NCBI RefSeq assembly: GCF_001295845.1
Contig: NZ_LJIC01000126.1
Span: 1 to 53,264, forward strand
DNA: 53,264 nt
Source: Rhodopseudomonas sp. AAP120
Lineage (GTDB): Bacteria; Pseudomonadota; Alphaproteobacteria; Rhizobiales; Xanthobacteraceae
Direction: 5' to 3'
Positions 1-8,592 of the stretch are shown piece by piece (within the stretch, counting starts at the first letter, position 1; every line of letters starts with the position of its first letter). The translations under genes were made by a program, and so were the position numbers. The notes beneath the pieces were generated by a model. That model made no database searches. It was not told where the DNA came from and was given only the letters and a program-made list of their open reading frames with translations.

Positions 1-45
1 CAGCTCGTCGCCGCGCGGACGCGGGCTCCTCACGTGCAGCACCAT
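1..45 (-). CDS. possible 5' end of a gene leaving the window
   Basis: An ATG at 43-45 on the minus strand opens a frame that runs off the left edge and reads MVLHVRSPRPRGDEL. A purine-rich GGGAAAAAG lies just upstream, as a ribosome site would. Only 15 codons are visible, so no family can be named and the frame could be chance. Confidence 0.2.
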   Translation of the reverse strand, partial: MVLHVRSPRPRGDEL

Positions 46-308
46 ACTTTTTCCCGCCGATCTCACAAGTTGGATCTGATCAGCGGTCTAGCCGTCCGGC
101 CGGCATCCTTCTTTGAAGGGTGATTACGGGGTCTAATTGCTTGGAATTACGGTCGCTTTGTGTCCGCCCTGGGCGCCTGCCGAGAACTCGGGGAGGCGTC
201 GGAGCTGGACGGAGGACCATAAGCGGACGATCATGAACGAAGGCTGACTAATTGGACCCTGGCAATGCCGGGGGTGCTCGCTCCGGCCGGGCTTCTCTCT
301 ACCAGCAC
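46..308. other. intergenic region with no recognised gene
   Basis: I see no convincing coding sequence here. Short open frames on both strands have no ribosome site and continue into the palindromic repeat to the right, so they look like chance frames in GC-rich DNA. The stretch may hold the promoter of the minus-strand frame at the left edge, but no clear -35/-10 pair was found. Confidence 0.4.
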
Positions 309-430
309 CGTCATTCCGGGGCGCGAGCGCAGCTCGCGAACCCGGAATCTCCAAGCGTTCTGCGACCGGCTTTTGCCACACCGTCGGGATTCCGGGTTCG
401 CCCGCAAGGGCGGGCGCCCCGGAATGACGG
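309..430. repeat. palindromic repeat, GTCATTCCGGGGCGC type
   Basis: The element begins CGTCATTCCGGGGCGC and ends GCGCCCCGGAATGACGG, a long inverted repeat. Two smaller internal hairpins lie around 325-340 and 400-410. It is noncoding and lies upstream of the polyphosphate kinase gene. This arrangement is typical of REP-like palindromes scattered through Bradyrhizobium and Rhodopseudomonas genomes. It belongs to a different family from the GTCATTGCGAGG elements further right. Confidence 0.75.
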
Positions 431-518
431 GGTAAGGTGGTGCTCTTCAAGCCAGAGAGGGCTATATTCCGCTGGATGGCCCGGTCATCCGGGTTCAGAC
501 GCGGAATGGAAAGACCGG

Positions 519-1385
519 ATGAAGATCAAGACCAAGCAGTTTCGCGTCGAGGAAGGCAGCAAGGTCGACCTCGACAAATGGCCCACGCTGGTCGACCCGT
601 TCTACGAGTCCAAGGAAAACTACCAGGAAATGCTCCGCGGCCATGTCGCAAGGCTGGCCGAGCAGCAGAAGTTGCTCTACGCCAGCAACCGCCACGCGAT
701 CCTGCTGATCTTCCAGGCGATGGACGCGGCCGGCAAGGACGGCGTGATTCAGCACGTGATGTCGGGCGTCAACCCGCAGGGTTGTCAGGTCTTCAGTTTC
801 AAGCACCCCAGCGCCACCGAGCTGAAGCACGACTTTCTCTGGCGGACCACCCGCGACCTGCCGGAACGTGGCCGCATCGGCATCTTCAACCGCTCCTACT
901 ACGAGGAGGTGCTGATCGTCCGGGTCCATCCGGACATCCTCGCGAGCGAAGCAGTGCCGAACGGGCCGGCCGGCAAGCAGTTCTGGCACAAGCGCTATCG
1001 TTCGATCCGCAATGCCGAGCAGCATCTGCACGCCAACGGCACGCGGATCGTCAAGTTCTTCCTGCATTTGTCCAAGGAAGAGCAGCGCAAGCGCTTTCTG
1101 GCGCGGATCGACGAGCCCGACAAGAACTGGAAGTTCAGCGCCGCCGACATCGAGGAGCGCAAATACTGGGACGACTACATGGAGGCCTACGAGCACTGTC
1201 TCACCGAGACCAGCTCCGACGACTCGCCGTGGTACGTCGTCCCCGCCGACGACAAGCAGAACACCCGGCTGATCGTCTCGCAGGTCATTCTGGAGACCAT
1301 CGAGGATCTGAAAATGTCCTATCCCGAAACCTCGCCGGCGCGGCGGAAAGAGCTGCTGAAACTGCGTCGCCAGCTCGCGAAGTAG
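519..1385 (+). CDS. ppk2: polyphosphate kinase 2 family phosphotransferase
   Basis: A cytoplasmic PPK2-family enzyme of 288 residues that transfers phosphate between polyphosphate and nucleotides. The Walker A-like loop AMDAAGKD lies at residues 67-74, and the lid/second motif FNRSYYEEV at 123-131 is typical of the family. Its length fits the single-domain PPK2 type, which often phosphorylates AMP or ADP; which nucleotide is used cannot be told from sequence. The frame is open further upstream, but that part runs through a palindromic repeat, and ATG 519 gives the normal family N-terminus ([10 protein letters not shown]). It is followed after about 130 bp by fabI on the same strand and probably has its own promoter. 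Confidence 0.9.
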   Translation: MKIKTKQFRVEEGSKVDLDKWPTLVDPFYESKENYQEMLRGHVARLAEQQKLLYASNRHAILLIFQAMDAAGKDGVIQHVMSGVNPQGCQVFSFKHPSATELKHDFLWRTTRDLPERGRIGIFNRSYYEEVLIVRVHPDILASEAVPNGPAGKQFWHKRYRSIRNAEQHLHANGTRIVKFFLHLSKEEQRKRFLARIDEPDKNWKFSAADIEERKYWDDYMEAYEHCLTETSSDDSPWYVVPADDKQNTRLIVSQVILETIEDLKMSYPETSPARRKELLKLRRQLAK

Positions 1386-1514
1386 TGCGCTCGACAATGC
1401 CGCGCGACCGCGGTGTGGCCCGCGTGCATTCGCCGATGGTCGAACGGCCGCGGTCATGGGCATGACACATCGGACAGGCTAGGGATGCATCTTCGGCCGG
1501 TTCAGGGGTATGTC

Positions 1515-2276
1515 ATGACGCTGCAGGGAAAAAAGGGGCTGGTGGTCGGCATCGCCAACGCGGACAGCATCGCGTTCGGCTGCGCCCGTGTTTTTCGCGA
1601 CGCCAGTGCCGAGCTCGCCGTCACTTATCTCAACGAGAAGGCCAGGCCCTATGTGGCGCCGCTGGCCGAGCAGCTCGCGAGCGAGATCGTGCTGCCTTGC
1701 GACGTGCGTGAGCCCGGTCAGCTCGAAGCGGTGTTCGCGCGCATCGCCGAGCGTTGGGGGCGGCTCGACTTCCTGCTGCATTCGATCGCCTTCGCGCCGA
1801 AGGACGATCTGCACGGCCGTGTGGTCGATTGTTCGCAGGAGGGCTTCGCGACCGCGATGGACGTCTCCTGCCATTCCTTCATCCGCATGGCGCGGCTCGC
1901 CGAGCCGCTGATGCCGGACGGTGGCTGCCTGCTCACCGTGTCGTTCTACGGCTCCGAGAAGGTGGTCGAAGACTACAATCTGATGGGCCCTGTCAAAGCT
2001 GCGCTGGAGAGTTCGGTGCGCTATATGGCGGCCGAGCTCGCGCAGAAGCGTATTCGTGTTCACGCGCTGTCGCCGGGGCCGCTGAAGACCCGCGCGGCGT
2101 CCGGCATCGGCCATTTCGACGAACTTCTGGAGCGCGCCCGCGCTCGCGCCCCGGCGCATCAGCTCGTCAGCATCGAGGATGTCGGCCACGTCGCCGCCTT
2201 TCTGGTCGGCGATGGTGCCCGCTCTTTGACCGGCAACATCGAATACATCGACGCCGGATATCACGTCGTCGGCTGA
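1515..2276 (+). CDS. fabI: enoyl-[acyl-carrier-protein] reductase (FabI type)
   Basis: A 253-residue short-chain dehydrogenase of the FabI family, which reduces enoyl-ACP with NAD(P)H in the last step of fatty acid elongation. The nucleotide-binding start VVGIANADSIAFG (residues 10-22) is FabI-specific. The catalytic tyrosine and lysine are seen as Tyr154 (EDYNLMG) and Lys161 (VKAALE). The position of the other conserved FabI tyrosine appears to be Phe144 (SFYG). The gene is followed after 18 bp by the MaoC-phosphotransacetylase fusion and then acetate kinase, so it is probably a second, operon-specific FabI-like enzyme and not necessarily the housekeeping one. It may act on an enoyl thioester linked to the neighbouring hydratase. 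Confidence 0.88.
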   Translation: MTLQGKKGLVVGIANADSIAFGCARVFRDASAELAVTYLNEKARPYVAPLAEQLASEIVLPCDVREPGQLEAVFARIAERWGRLDFLLHSIAFAPKDDLHGRVVDCSQEGFATAMDVSCHSFIRMARLAEPLMPDGGCLLTVSFYGSEKVVEDYNLMGPVKAALESSVRYMAAELAQKRIRVHALSPGPLKTRAASGIGHFDELLERARARAPAHQLVSIEDVGHVAAFLVGDGARSLTGNIEYIDAGYHVVG

Positions 2277-2294
2277 CGCCGGCTGGAGAATGGC

Positions 2295-3713
2295 ATGGAG
2301 CAGATCCAGAACCGCACCTTCGACGAGATCGCGGTGGGCGACACCGCGAGTCTGGTGCGCACGCTGACCTATCGCGACATCGAGGTGTTCGCGGTGATGT
2401 CCGGCGACGTCAATCCGATGCATGTCGACGCCGCCTTCGCCAAGAGCGATCACTTCCACCAGGTGGTGGCGCACGGCATGTGGGGCGGCTCGCTGATCTC
2501 GACGCTGCTCGGTACGCAGCTGCCCGGCCCCGGCACGATCTATCTCGACCAGTCGCTGCGCTTCGTCCGTCCGGTGCTGCTCGGCGACACGGTGACCGTG
2601 TCGGTGACGGTGAAGGAGAAAAACGAGGCCAAGAAGCGCCTGCTGCTGGATTGCCGCGCCACCAACCAGAACGGCGACGACGTCATCGTCGGCCTCGCCG
2701 AAGTGATCGCGCCGGTGGAGAAGATCCGGCGCTCGCGCGTGCAACTGCCGGAGATCGACCTCCATCCGGCGGCGCGGCGCTACGAGCGGCTGATCGAGAT
2801 GACGCAGGGCCTGGAGCCGCTGCGCGTCGCGGTGGTGCATCCGGTCGATACGCCGTCGCTGCTCGGCGCCGTCGAAGCGCAGCGCGCCGGGCTGATCGTG
2901 CCGGTGCTGGTCGGTCCGGAGGCGAAGATCCGCGCCGCCGCCGCGCAGGCTTCGGTCGATCTGTCGGCCTATGAGATCGTCGGCGCCGAGCACAGCGACG
3001 CGGCGGCGGCCGCGGCGGTCGCGATGGCCCGCGCCGGCCAGGTCGAGGCGCTGATGAAAGGCGCGCTGCACACCGACGAACTGATGCGGGCTGTGGTCGA
3101 TCCGGCGCTCGGCCTGCGCACCGCGCGGCGGATCAGCCACGTCTATGCGGTCGACGCGCCGGACTATCCGCGGGCGCTGCTGGTCACCGACGCGGCGATC
3201 AACATCTATCCGACGCTGACCGACAAGCGCGACATCATCCAGAACGCGATCGAGCTGGCGCATGCGCTCGGCATCGAGCAGCCGCGCGTCGCTATCCTCT
3301 CCGCGGTCGAGACCGTCACCGAAAGCATCCGCTCGACGCTGGATGCGGCGGCGCTGTGCAAGATGGCGGAGCGCGGCCAGATCACCGGCGGCATCCTCGA
3401 CGGGCCGCTGGCGTTCGACAATGCGGTGTCGGCCGAGGCGGCCAAGACCAAGGGTATCGTCTCGCCGGTCGCCGGCCGCGCCGACATTTTCGTGGTGCCG
3501 GATCTCGAGGCGGGCAACATGCTGGCCAAGCAGCTCGAATATCTGGCGCGCGCGCATGTCGCCGGCATCGTGCTCGGCGCCCGCGTGCCGATCATCCTCA
3601 CCAGCCGCGCCGACAAGACGCTGGCCCGGCTCGGCTCCTGCGCGATCGGCCTGCTGATGGCGCGGCACAGGACGGCTGCGCTGCCGAGCCTGTCGTCCGG
3701 AGATGCCGCATGA
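2295..3713 (+). CDS. bifunctional enoyl-CoA hydratase (MaoC) / phosphate acetyltransferase
   Basis: A 472-residue fusion. Residues about 1-150 are a MaoC-like hotdog hydratase carrying the hydratase-2 motif MSGDVNPMHVDAAFA, with Asp38 and His43 as the expected catalytic pair. Residues about 165-465 are a phosphate acetyl/butyryltransferase domain that exchanges CoA and phosphate on an acyl group. The second half makes acyl-phosphate that the next gene, acetate kinase, can turn into ATP. The stop overlaps the ackA start by 4 bp (ATGA), implying translational coupling. Fusions of this type are known in alphaproteobacteria. Whether the hydratase feeds the transferase, or is a separate activity on the same chain, cannot be read from sequence. 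Confidence 0.9.
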   Translation: MEQIQNRTFDEIAVGDTASLVRTLTYRDIEVFAVMSGDVNPMHVDAAFAKSDHFHQVVAHGMWGGSLISTLLGTQLPGPGTIYLDQSLRFVRPVLLGDTVTVSVTVKEKNEAKKRLLLDCRATNQNGDDVIVGLAEVIAPVEKIRRSRVQLPEIDLHPAARRYERLIEMTQGLEPLRVAVVHPVDTPSLLGAVEAQRAGLIVPVLVGPEAKIRAAAAQASVDLSAYEIVGAEHSDAAAAAAVAMARAGQVEALMKGALHTDELMRAVVDPALGLRTARRISHVYAVDAPDYPRALLVTDAAINIYPTLTDKRDIIQNAIELAHALGIEQPRVAILSAVETVTESIRSTLDAAALCKMAERGQITGGILDGPLAFDNAVSAEAAKTKGIVSPVAGRADIFVVPDLEAGNMLAKQLEYLARAHVAGIVLGARVPIILTSRADKTLARLGSCAIGLLMARHRTAALPSLSSGDAA

Positions 3714-4912
3714 GCGAAACGCTGCTCGTGCTCAATGCCGGCTCCTCCAGCATCAAATTCGCGCTGTATGAAGCGCATACCGAGCCGACGCAGGACCATC
3801 TGATCTGCGAGGGCGGCATCGGCAGCCTCGGTCACCGCCCGCATCACAAGGTGGTGGACCGCGACGGTGCGACGGTCCACGACGCCTATCTGCCGGACGG
3901 CGCCGGCCATGACGACGCGATCGCGACGCTGATCGGCTGGATCGAACAGAACTTCCCCGACCGGCGGATCGCCGCGGCGGGGCATCGCGTGGTGCACGGC
4001 GGTGACAAATTCGACGCGCCGGCCCGGATCGATTCGGGGGTGATCGAGCAGCTCCGCAGCTTCATTCCGCTGGCGCCGCTGCACCAGCCGCACAGCGTCG
4101 CGGCAATCGAGGCGCTGGCGAAGCTGCATCCGAAGCTGCCCCAGGTCGCCTGTTTTGACACCGCGTTCCATCACCATCTGCCGCCGGTCGCGACCTGGTT
4201 CGCGCTGCCGCGCGAGCTCACCGCCCAGGGCGTGCGGCGCTACGGCTTTCACGGCATCTCCTACGAATACATCGCCGGCCAGCTGCCCGCGGTAGCGGGG
4301 CAGGAGATCGCCGACGGCCGCGTCGTGGTCGGGCATCTCGGCGCCGGCGCCAGCATGTGCGCGATGCGTGCCGGCCGCAGCATTGCCACCTCGATGGGCT
4401 TCACCGCGCTCGACGGCCTGATGATGGGCAGCCGCACCGGCGTGCTCGACCCCGGCGTGGTGCTGTATTTGCTGGAGCAGAAGGGCATGACGCCAGCCGC
4501 GATCAGCGATCTCTTGTATCGCCAGTCCGGCCTGCTCGGCGTCTCCGGCATCAGCGACGACATGCGCACGTTGCTGGCGAGTGCCGATCCGCGCGCCGAA
4601 GAAGCGATCGCGCTGTTCGTCTATCGCATCGGCCGCGAACTCGGCTCGCTCACCGCGGCGCTCGGCGGGCTCGACGCGCTGGTGTTCACCGCCGGCATCG
4701 GCGAGCGCGCTGCGGAGATCCGGCGGCGGGTCTGCGCGCAGGCCGCCTGGCTCGGCGTCGTGCTCGACGGCCACGCCAACGCAAATCTCTCCGGCGCCCG
4801 GCGCATCAGTACCGACGAGAGCAAGGTTTCGGTCTGGGTGATCCCGACCGACGAGGATCTGATGATCGCCTGTCAGGTCTGGCGGCTGGTCGACGGGGGG
4901 CGGGCGGCCTAG
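3710..4912 (+). CDS. ackA: acetate kinase
   Basis: A 400-residue acetate/propionate kinase that interconverts acetyl-phosphate plus ADP with acetate plus ATP. Signature 1 is seen as VLNAGSSSIKF at residues 7-17. The second signature is present around GFTALDGLMMGSRTG, and the catalytic region includes VACFDTAFH. Its length is normal for AckA. The start codon overlaps the stop of the phosphotransacetylase fusion, so the two enzymes are made together. The TAG stop lies within a CTAG shared with the convergent diguanylate cyclase gene. Confidence 0.95.
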   Translation: MSETLLVLNAGSSSIKFALYEAHTEPTQDHLICEGGIGSLGHRPHHKVVDRDGATVHDAYLPDGAGHDDAIATLIGWIEQNFPDRRIAAAGHRVVHGGDKFDAPARIDSGVIEQLRSFIPLAPLHQPHSVAAIEALAKLHPKLPQVACFDTAFHHHLPPVATWFALPRELTAQGVRRYGFHGISYEYIAGQLPAVAGQEIADGRVVVGHLGAGASMCAMRAGRSIATSMGFTALDGLMMGSRTGVLDPGVVLYLLEQKGMTPAAISDLLYRQSGLLGVSGISDDMRTLLASADPRAEEAIALFVYRIGRELGSLTAALGGLDALVFTAGIGERAAEIRRRVCAQAAWLGVVLDGHANANLSGARRISTDESKVSVWVIPTDEDLMIACQVWRLVDGGRAA

Positions 4913-6123
4913 CGCGGCTCCCCGAGCGTCGGGGCGGATCGGCGCGCGGCGCTGTTGGTCGCCTCGCCGGCGCCGCGCGACTGGCACAGCTCCGGCGCCA
5001 AGGGAATGTTTTCGGTCACCGCGGCCGGCTGCTGCTGCTGGCCGCCGCGGCTACGCTTGGCGGCATACAGCGCAGCGTCCGCCTTGCCGAGCAGCGCGTC
5101 GAGCGTGGTGCCGTCGGCCGGCGCCAGCGCGGTGCCCACACAGGCACCGAGCACGACGACATTGCCGTCGATGATATAAGGGGCCGACACGGTCGAAACG
5201 ATGCGGCCGCACAGCGCCTGGATCTCGTCCCGGCTGTCGACATCCGCCTGGATCACGATGAACTCGTCGCCGCCGACGCGGGCGGCGAGATCGCTGGGGC
5301 GCAGCAGTCCGGTCAGTCGCATCGCGACGATCTGCAGGATTTCGTCGCCGGCCGCGTGGCCGAAGCGGTCGTTGGCTTCCTTGAAGAAGTCGAGGTCGAT
5401 ACAGATCACCGCGAAGCCTTCGCCGTGACGCTGCAGCCGCGCGGCGGCTTCGTCGAAATGCTCCGACAGGCGCAGCCGGTTTGGCAGCTTGGTGAGGACG
5501 TCGGCACGCGCCAGATGCGCCGCCTCGGCGCGCAGCGTGAGCTGCTCTTTGGTGGTGTCGTGAATGTAGACGATCAGCTCGAAGCCGCCGAAGAAGAAGA
5601 TCAGGAACAGCAGCGCCTGCGCGGCGTGCATCAGGTCGAAATTCCACAGCGCCGCGCCGACCGCCGGGATCACTGAAACGGCGAGGCTGGCTTTGACGAT
5701 CCAGGGCCGGATTGAAAACCGCGTGGTGGTGCCGGCGCAATAGCCGAACACCAGGCCGCTTGCGACCATGTGAGCGGTGAGATCGGGCAGCAGGAAGCAA
5801 CGCAGCGCGAAACCGCCGACGCAAATGCCGGTCGAGATCACGCCGACGGCGAGCCGGCGCTCCCACACTTTGGCCGACGCGAGGTCGAGCGGTCGCCGGT
5901 CGAAGGTGCGGTCGAAGGCGATGCAGAGCGTCAGCCTCGCCAGCGTCACCAGCATGCCCGCCACGCCGATCGCCGGACTGATCAGGTCGCCCGTCTGGTA
6001 GCCGACCGCAGCGCCGACCATCAGGATGGCGGTACCGACGACGACGATCGGCCAGCGCGCGGTGTAGAGCAAGCGCACGAACTCGATATAGACGGTGTTC
6101 GCGACTTTGCTTTCCGACGTCAT
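4909..6123 (-). CDS. membrane-anchored diguanylate cyclase (GGDEF)
   Basis: A 404-residue protein with about five to six hydrophobic segments in residues 24-187, a short linker and a C-terminal GGDEF domain from about 205 to 380. The active-site motif is an intact GGDEF (284-288), and an RPSD inhibitory-site motif lies at 275-278, the expected five residues upstream. It should therefore make cyclic di-GMP from GTP and be product-inhibited. No EAL domain is present. The membrane part has no sensor fold I recognise, so the input signal is unknown. It converges with ackA, the two stop codons overlapping in CTAG. The C-terminal tail is rich in Gln, Pro and Ala and is probably disordered. Confidence 0.9.
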   Translation of the reverse strand: MTSESKVANTVYIEFVRLLYTARWPIVVVGTAILMVGAAVGYQTGDLISPAIGVAGMLVTLARLTLCIAFDRTFDRRPLDLASAKVWERRLAVGVISTGICVGGFALRCFLLPDLTAHMVASGLVFGYCAGTTTRFSIRPWIVKASLAVSVIPAVGAALWNFDLMHAAQALLFLIFFFGGFELIVYIHDTTKEQLTLRAEAAHLARADVLTKLPNRLRLSEHFDEAAARLQRHGEGFAVICIDLDFFKEANDRFGHAAGDEILQIVAMRLTGLLRPSDLAARVGGDEFIVIQADVDSRDEIQALCGRIVSTVSAPYIIDGNVVVLGACVGTALAPADGTTLDALLGKADAALYAAKRSRGGQQQQPAAVTENIPLAPELCQSRGAGEATNSAARRSAPTLGEPR

Positions 6124-6221
6124 CTTTGAAGGACTCGAGGCCGTCTCGATTCGCCGCCCGAACCATGCAGGCGGTCGATTGATACCTGTTGAGAACGAGA
6201 CCTATTCGACCAAAACTGAAT

Positions 6222-6240
6222 CCCCGGTGAAACACCGGGG
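6222..6240 (-). terminator. probable intrinsic terminator after the thioesterase gene
   Basis: A perfect 8-bp stem CCCCGGTG/CACCGGGG with a 3-base loop. Read on the minus strand it lies about 50 bp beyond the thioesterase stop and is followed within 7 bases by a TTTT run. The short U-tract makes it a moderate rather than strong terminator. It could instead be a leader element of the cyclase gene at 6123. Confidence 0.45.
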
Positions 6241-6291
6241 CAGGTTCCGAGCATTGGTGAATCGGCCCTTAAGGCAAGAGGGCAAATGCTG

Positions 6292-7227
6292 TCAGGACCC
6301 GGCAGACTCGGCCGAGGTGCCGTCGCCATGCGGGCGAAGCTTGAAATGGCCGTAGCAGGAAGCGATCGGCTTGTCGGGATCGGACTGATAGGCCTGGGCC
6401 TCGAACGCGACGACGCGGCGGCCCTGCTTGACGATCGACACTCTGGAGAAAGTGTCGATCGGCCGGCCGGAGCGCAGATAGTTGACGGTCAGTCCGATCG
6501 GCTTCGGCGCGGCGGCGAGGCCGATCTCGCGATGCACCTTGAAGATCGACGCGGTTTCGAGAAAGGCACCGATGACGCCGCCATGCAGCGCCGGCAGGAT
6601 TGGATTGCCGATCTGCTTCGGATCATACGGCATCACCGTGTTGGCCTGATCGTCGACCCGGATGCCGAGGAAGCGCGCATAGGGGCTGATCGCCAGCGGA
6701 CCGCCGTCGTCGTCCGGCGCCACCAGCGGCGGCGGCGTGTCGAACTTCACCTTCGGCTCCTGCCGCAGCATGTCGGTGCGGTTGGCGCCGATCATGAACA
6801 TCGCGGTGGCGCTGGCGATCGGATCGGATTCGGCGTCCTGATAAGCCGTCGCCCGGACGAAGGCGATCGAGCGGGTGACGTGATAGCAATGCGCGTGCGC
6901 ACGGATCGCCTGGCCGGGCGTCGCCGGCCGCAGGTAATCGATCCGCAGATCGAGCGTCGCGATCGCCTGCGTGCTCCGCAGCGCGAACTGCACCGCCATG
7001 CCGCAGCTCTCATCCAGCATCAGCGTGACCACGCCGCCGTGGATCACACCGGTGCGGGTGTCGCCGACGAACACCGGATGATAGGGCAGGCTGGTCCAGG
7101 CCTCGCCCGGCGCATAGCGCTCGAGCTGCAGGCCGATGAGGGCGCCATGGACCGAGCGGCGGAGCTTGATCAACTCCGCTTTCTGGTCGACGGCCAGCGC
7201 GGGATCTTGGGAGGACGTGTCGGGCAT
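6292..7227 (-). CDS. double-hotdog PaaI-type acyl-CoA thioesterase
   Basis: A 311-residue protein made of two hotdog domains of the PaaI/4-hydroxybenzoyl-CoA thioesterase group. The first (about 45-165) contains GVIHGGVVTLMLDESCG. The second (about 195-300) contains ALHGGVIGAFLETASI, each with the His-Gly-Gly helix start typical of the fold. It probably hydrolyses acyl- or aroyl-CoA in the cytoplasm; the substrate is unknown. The open frame extends to 7287, but ATG 7227 (MPDTSSQD) gives the more usual N-terminus. A hairpin terminator follows. It stands alone on the minus strand between unrelated genes. Confidence 0.83.
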   Translation of the reverse strand: MPDTSSQDPALAVDQKAELIKLRRSVHGALIGLQLERYAPGEAWTSLPYHPVFVGDTRTGVIHGGVVTLMLDESCGMAVQFALRSTQAIATLDLRIDYLRPATPGQAIRAHAHCYHVTRSIAFVRATAYQDAESDPIASATAMFMIGANRTDMLRQEPKVKFDTPPPLVAPDDDGGPLAISPYARFLGIRVDDQANTVMPYDPKQIGNPILPALHGGVIGAFLETASIFKVHREIGLAAAPKPIGLTVNYLRSGRPIDTFSRVSIVKQGRRVVAFEAQAYQSDPDKPIASCYGHFKLRPHGDGTSAESAGS

Positions 7228-7395
7228 GGGCGACGTTCTAGCAAGGCGCTCGGATGGCGGGAAGCGCTGGGCTGCGGCCTTGCCCATGCGTTGATGGCGG
7301 GGCCGCGAGGGAGGGCAGGACGGGCGGAGCGCCGCTGCAGGCTTTGTTTACCATCTCATGCGACGCTGACGTCGTGGTCGGTGTGGAGTTGCGTC

Positions 7396-7716
7396 GTGCG
7401 TCCTGTCAAACTGCTGTTGCCGCTGCTGGCGAGTGTCATGACTTCTTCCTGGGCGATGGCGGCCGACTATGCGGCGCCCTATCGGCCCGCCTACCGACAG
7501 GCTCCTCGCCCGCACGTCGTCTATGCGCCGCGCCCGATCGGCATTCCGCAGGCGCCGCCGGTGATCTGGGTCGAAGCTCCGCCGCAATATATGCAGCATC
7601 TGGTGCCGACCGGAGGCTGTGGCGGTTGTGGGCCGCGCTACGCTCCCGTCGGCGAATGGCGCCGGACCCCGCCGCCGTCGTTCTGGGACTCGGTCATCCG
7701 CGACTACGACTACTGA
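7396..7716 (+). CDS. small secreted Pro/Tyr-rich protein, unknown function
   Basis: A 106-residue protein of no recognised family. The GTG start at 7396 has a GGTGTGGAG site just upstream; GTG 7381 is an alternative. Residues 1 to about 22 form a Sec signal peptide ending AMA before ADYAAP. The mature part is rich in proline, tyrosine and arginine, with a CGGCG segment near residue 75 that could form a disulfide or bind metal, and it ends in an acidic-aromatic tail (RDYDY). Similar short envelope proteins are common in Bradyrhizobiaceae. No partner is evident from the neighbours. Confidence 0.6.
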   Translation: MRPVKLLLPLLASVMTSSWAMAADYAAPYRPAYRQAPRPHVVYAPRPIGIPQAPPVIWVEAPPQYMQHLVPTGGCGGCGPRYAPVGEWRRTPPPSFWDSVIRDYDY

Positions 7717-7842
7717 CGTCCTGTCGTTCGGCTCAACCCTCTGCGCGGCTGCGTTTGCTGCTGCACCCGCCCGGAATCGCGCTATAGCTGCCTGGCGGCG
7801 TCGCAAACGCCGCGTAGGCATGGCTGAGGCGAGAGGGCTGGA

Positions 7843-8583
7843 ATGTTTGCGGTCATTGTGGTGCTGGCGTTGCTGGTCGGCGGGCCCGCTTCGGCCGCCG
7901 ATGTCGTGGTCAAGGACGCGGCGACGCTGCAACTCGGCGGCGTCACCTACCGGCTCGAGGGAATCGACGCGCCGGAGCTCGACCAGCGCTGCATCAACGA
8001 ATTCGCCGATCCATCGGCCTGCGGGCTCGAAGCCCGTGACGCGGCGGTGAAGCTGATCGCCGGCCGGGCCGTGACTTGCCGCGATCTCGGGCCGGACCCG
8101 GCGTTCAGTGGGCGCCGGGTCGGCGCCTGCACGATCGCGGGCGACGGCAGCAATCTGAGCCAGCGCCTGGTCCAGGCCGGGCTGGCGCTGAACGCCGATC
8201 CGAAGGGTCGTTTCGCGGCCGACGAGACCAAGGCCAAAGAGGCGCGGCTGGCGTTGTGGCGGGGATGCTTCGTCGCTCCAGCGAGCTTCCGCCGCTGGGA
8301 CAAGACCGCGCCCCTGATTGGCGCGGCCTGCCGCGACGATCGCAAGACCGCGATGCTGGACCTGATGTTCCCCGAGATGCCGCCGATGCCGGAGGGCTGC
8401 GCCATCAAGGGCAAGCTCGCCAAGCGTGCGCGCCTCACCGGCAATGTCGGCGTCTATCAGCTGCAGGGCTGCCCCAGTTACGCCAGTCTGATCAAGCCGA
8501 ACCGCTGGTTCTGCTCCGAGGACGATGCCCGCGCCGCCGGCTTCCGCAAAGCCTATAACTGCCGGATCGGCGCGAAACGCTGA
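7843..8583 (+). CDS. secreted thermonuclease-family (SNase-like) protein
   Basis: A 246-residue exported protein. A signal peptide (residues 1-19, ending ASA) is followed by a staphylococcal-nuclease-like fold in residues 20 to about 145: [18 protein letters not shown], then the later helix [16 protein letters not shown] leading to [12 protein letters not shown]. The C-terminal 90 residues contain several cysteines and are specific to rhizobial and Rhodopseudomonas versions. Not all nuclease active-site arginines are obvious, so catalysis is uncertain. The start has a GAGAGGG site 7 bp upstream. It converges with the enoyl-CoA hydratase gene, only 9 bp apart. Confidence 0.8.
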   Translation: MFAVIVVLALLVGGPASAADVVVKDAATLQLGGVTYRLEGIDAPELDQRCINEFADPSACGLEARDAAVKLIAGRAVTCRDLGPDPAFSGRRVGACTIAGDGSNLSQRLVQAGLALNADPKGRFAADETKAKEARLALWRGCFVAPASFRRWDKTAPLIGAACRDDRKTAMLDLMFPEMPPMPEGCAIKGKLAKRARLTGNVGVYQLQGCPSYASLIKPNRWFCSEDDARAAGFRKAYNCRIGAKR

Positions 8584-8592
8584 TACTGGCTG

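Noticed and set aside
133-450. Short minus-strand frame in the left intergenic region
   Set aside because: It runs through the palindromic repeat, has no ribosome site and no protein-like pattern.
1479-3668. A 729-codon minus-strand frame over fabI and the MaoC fusion
   Set aside because: Antisense shadow of two well-supported genes, with no domain pattern or ribosome site.
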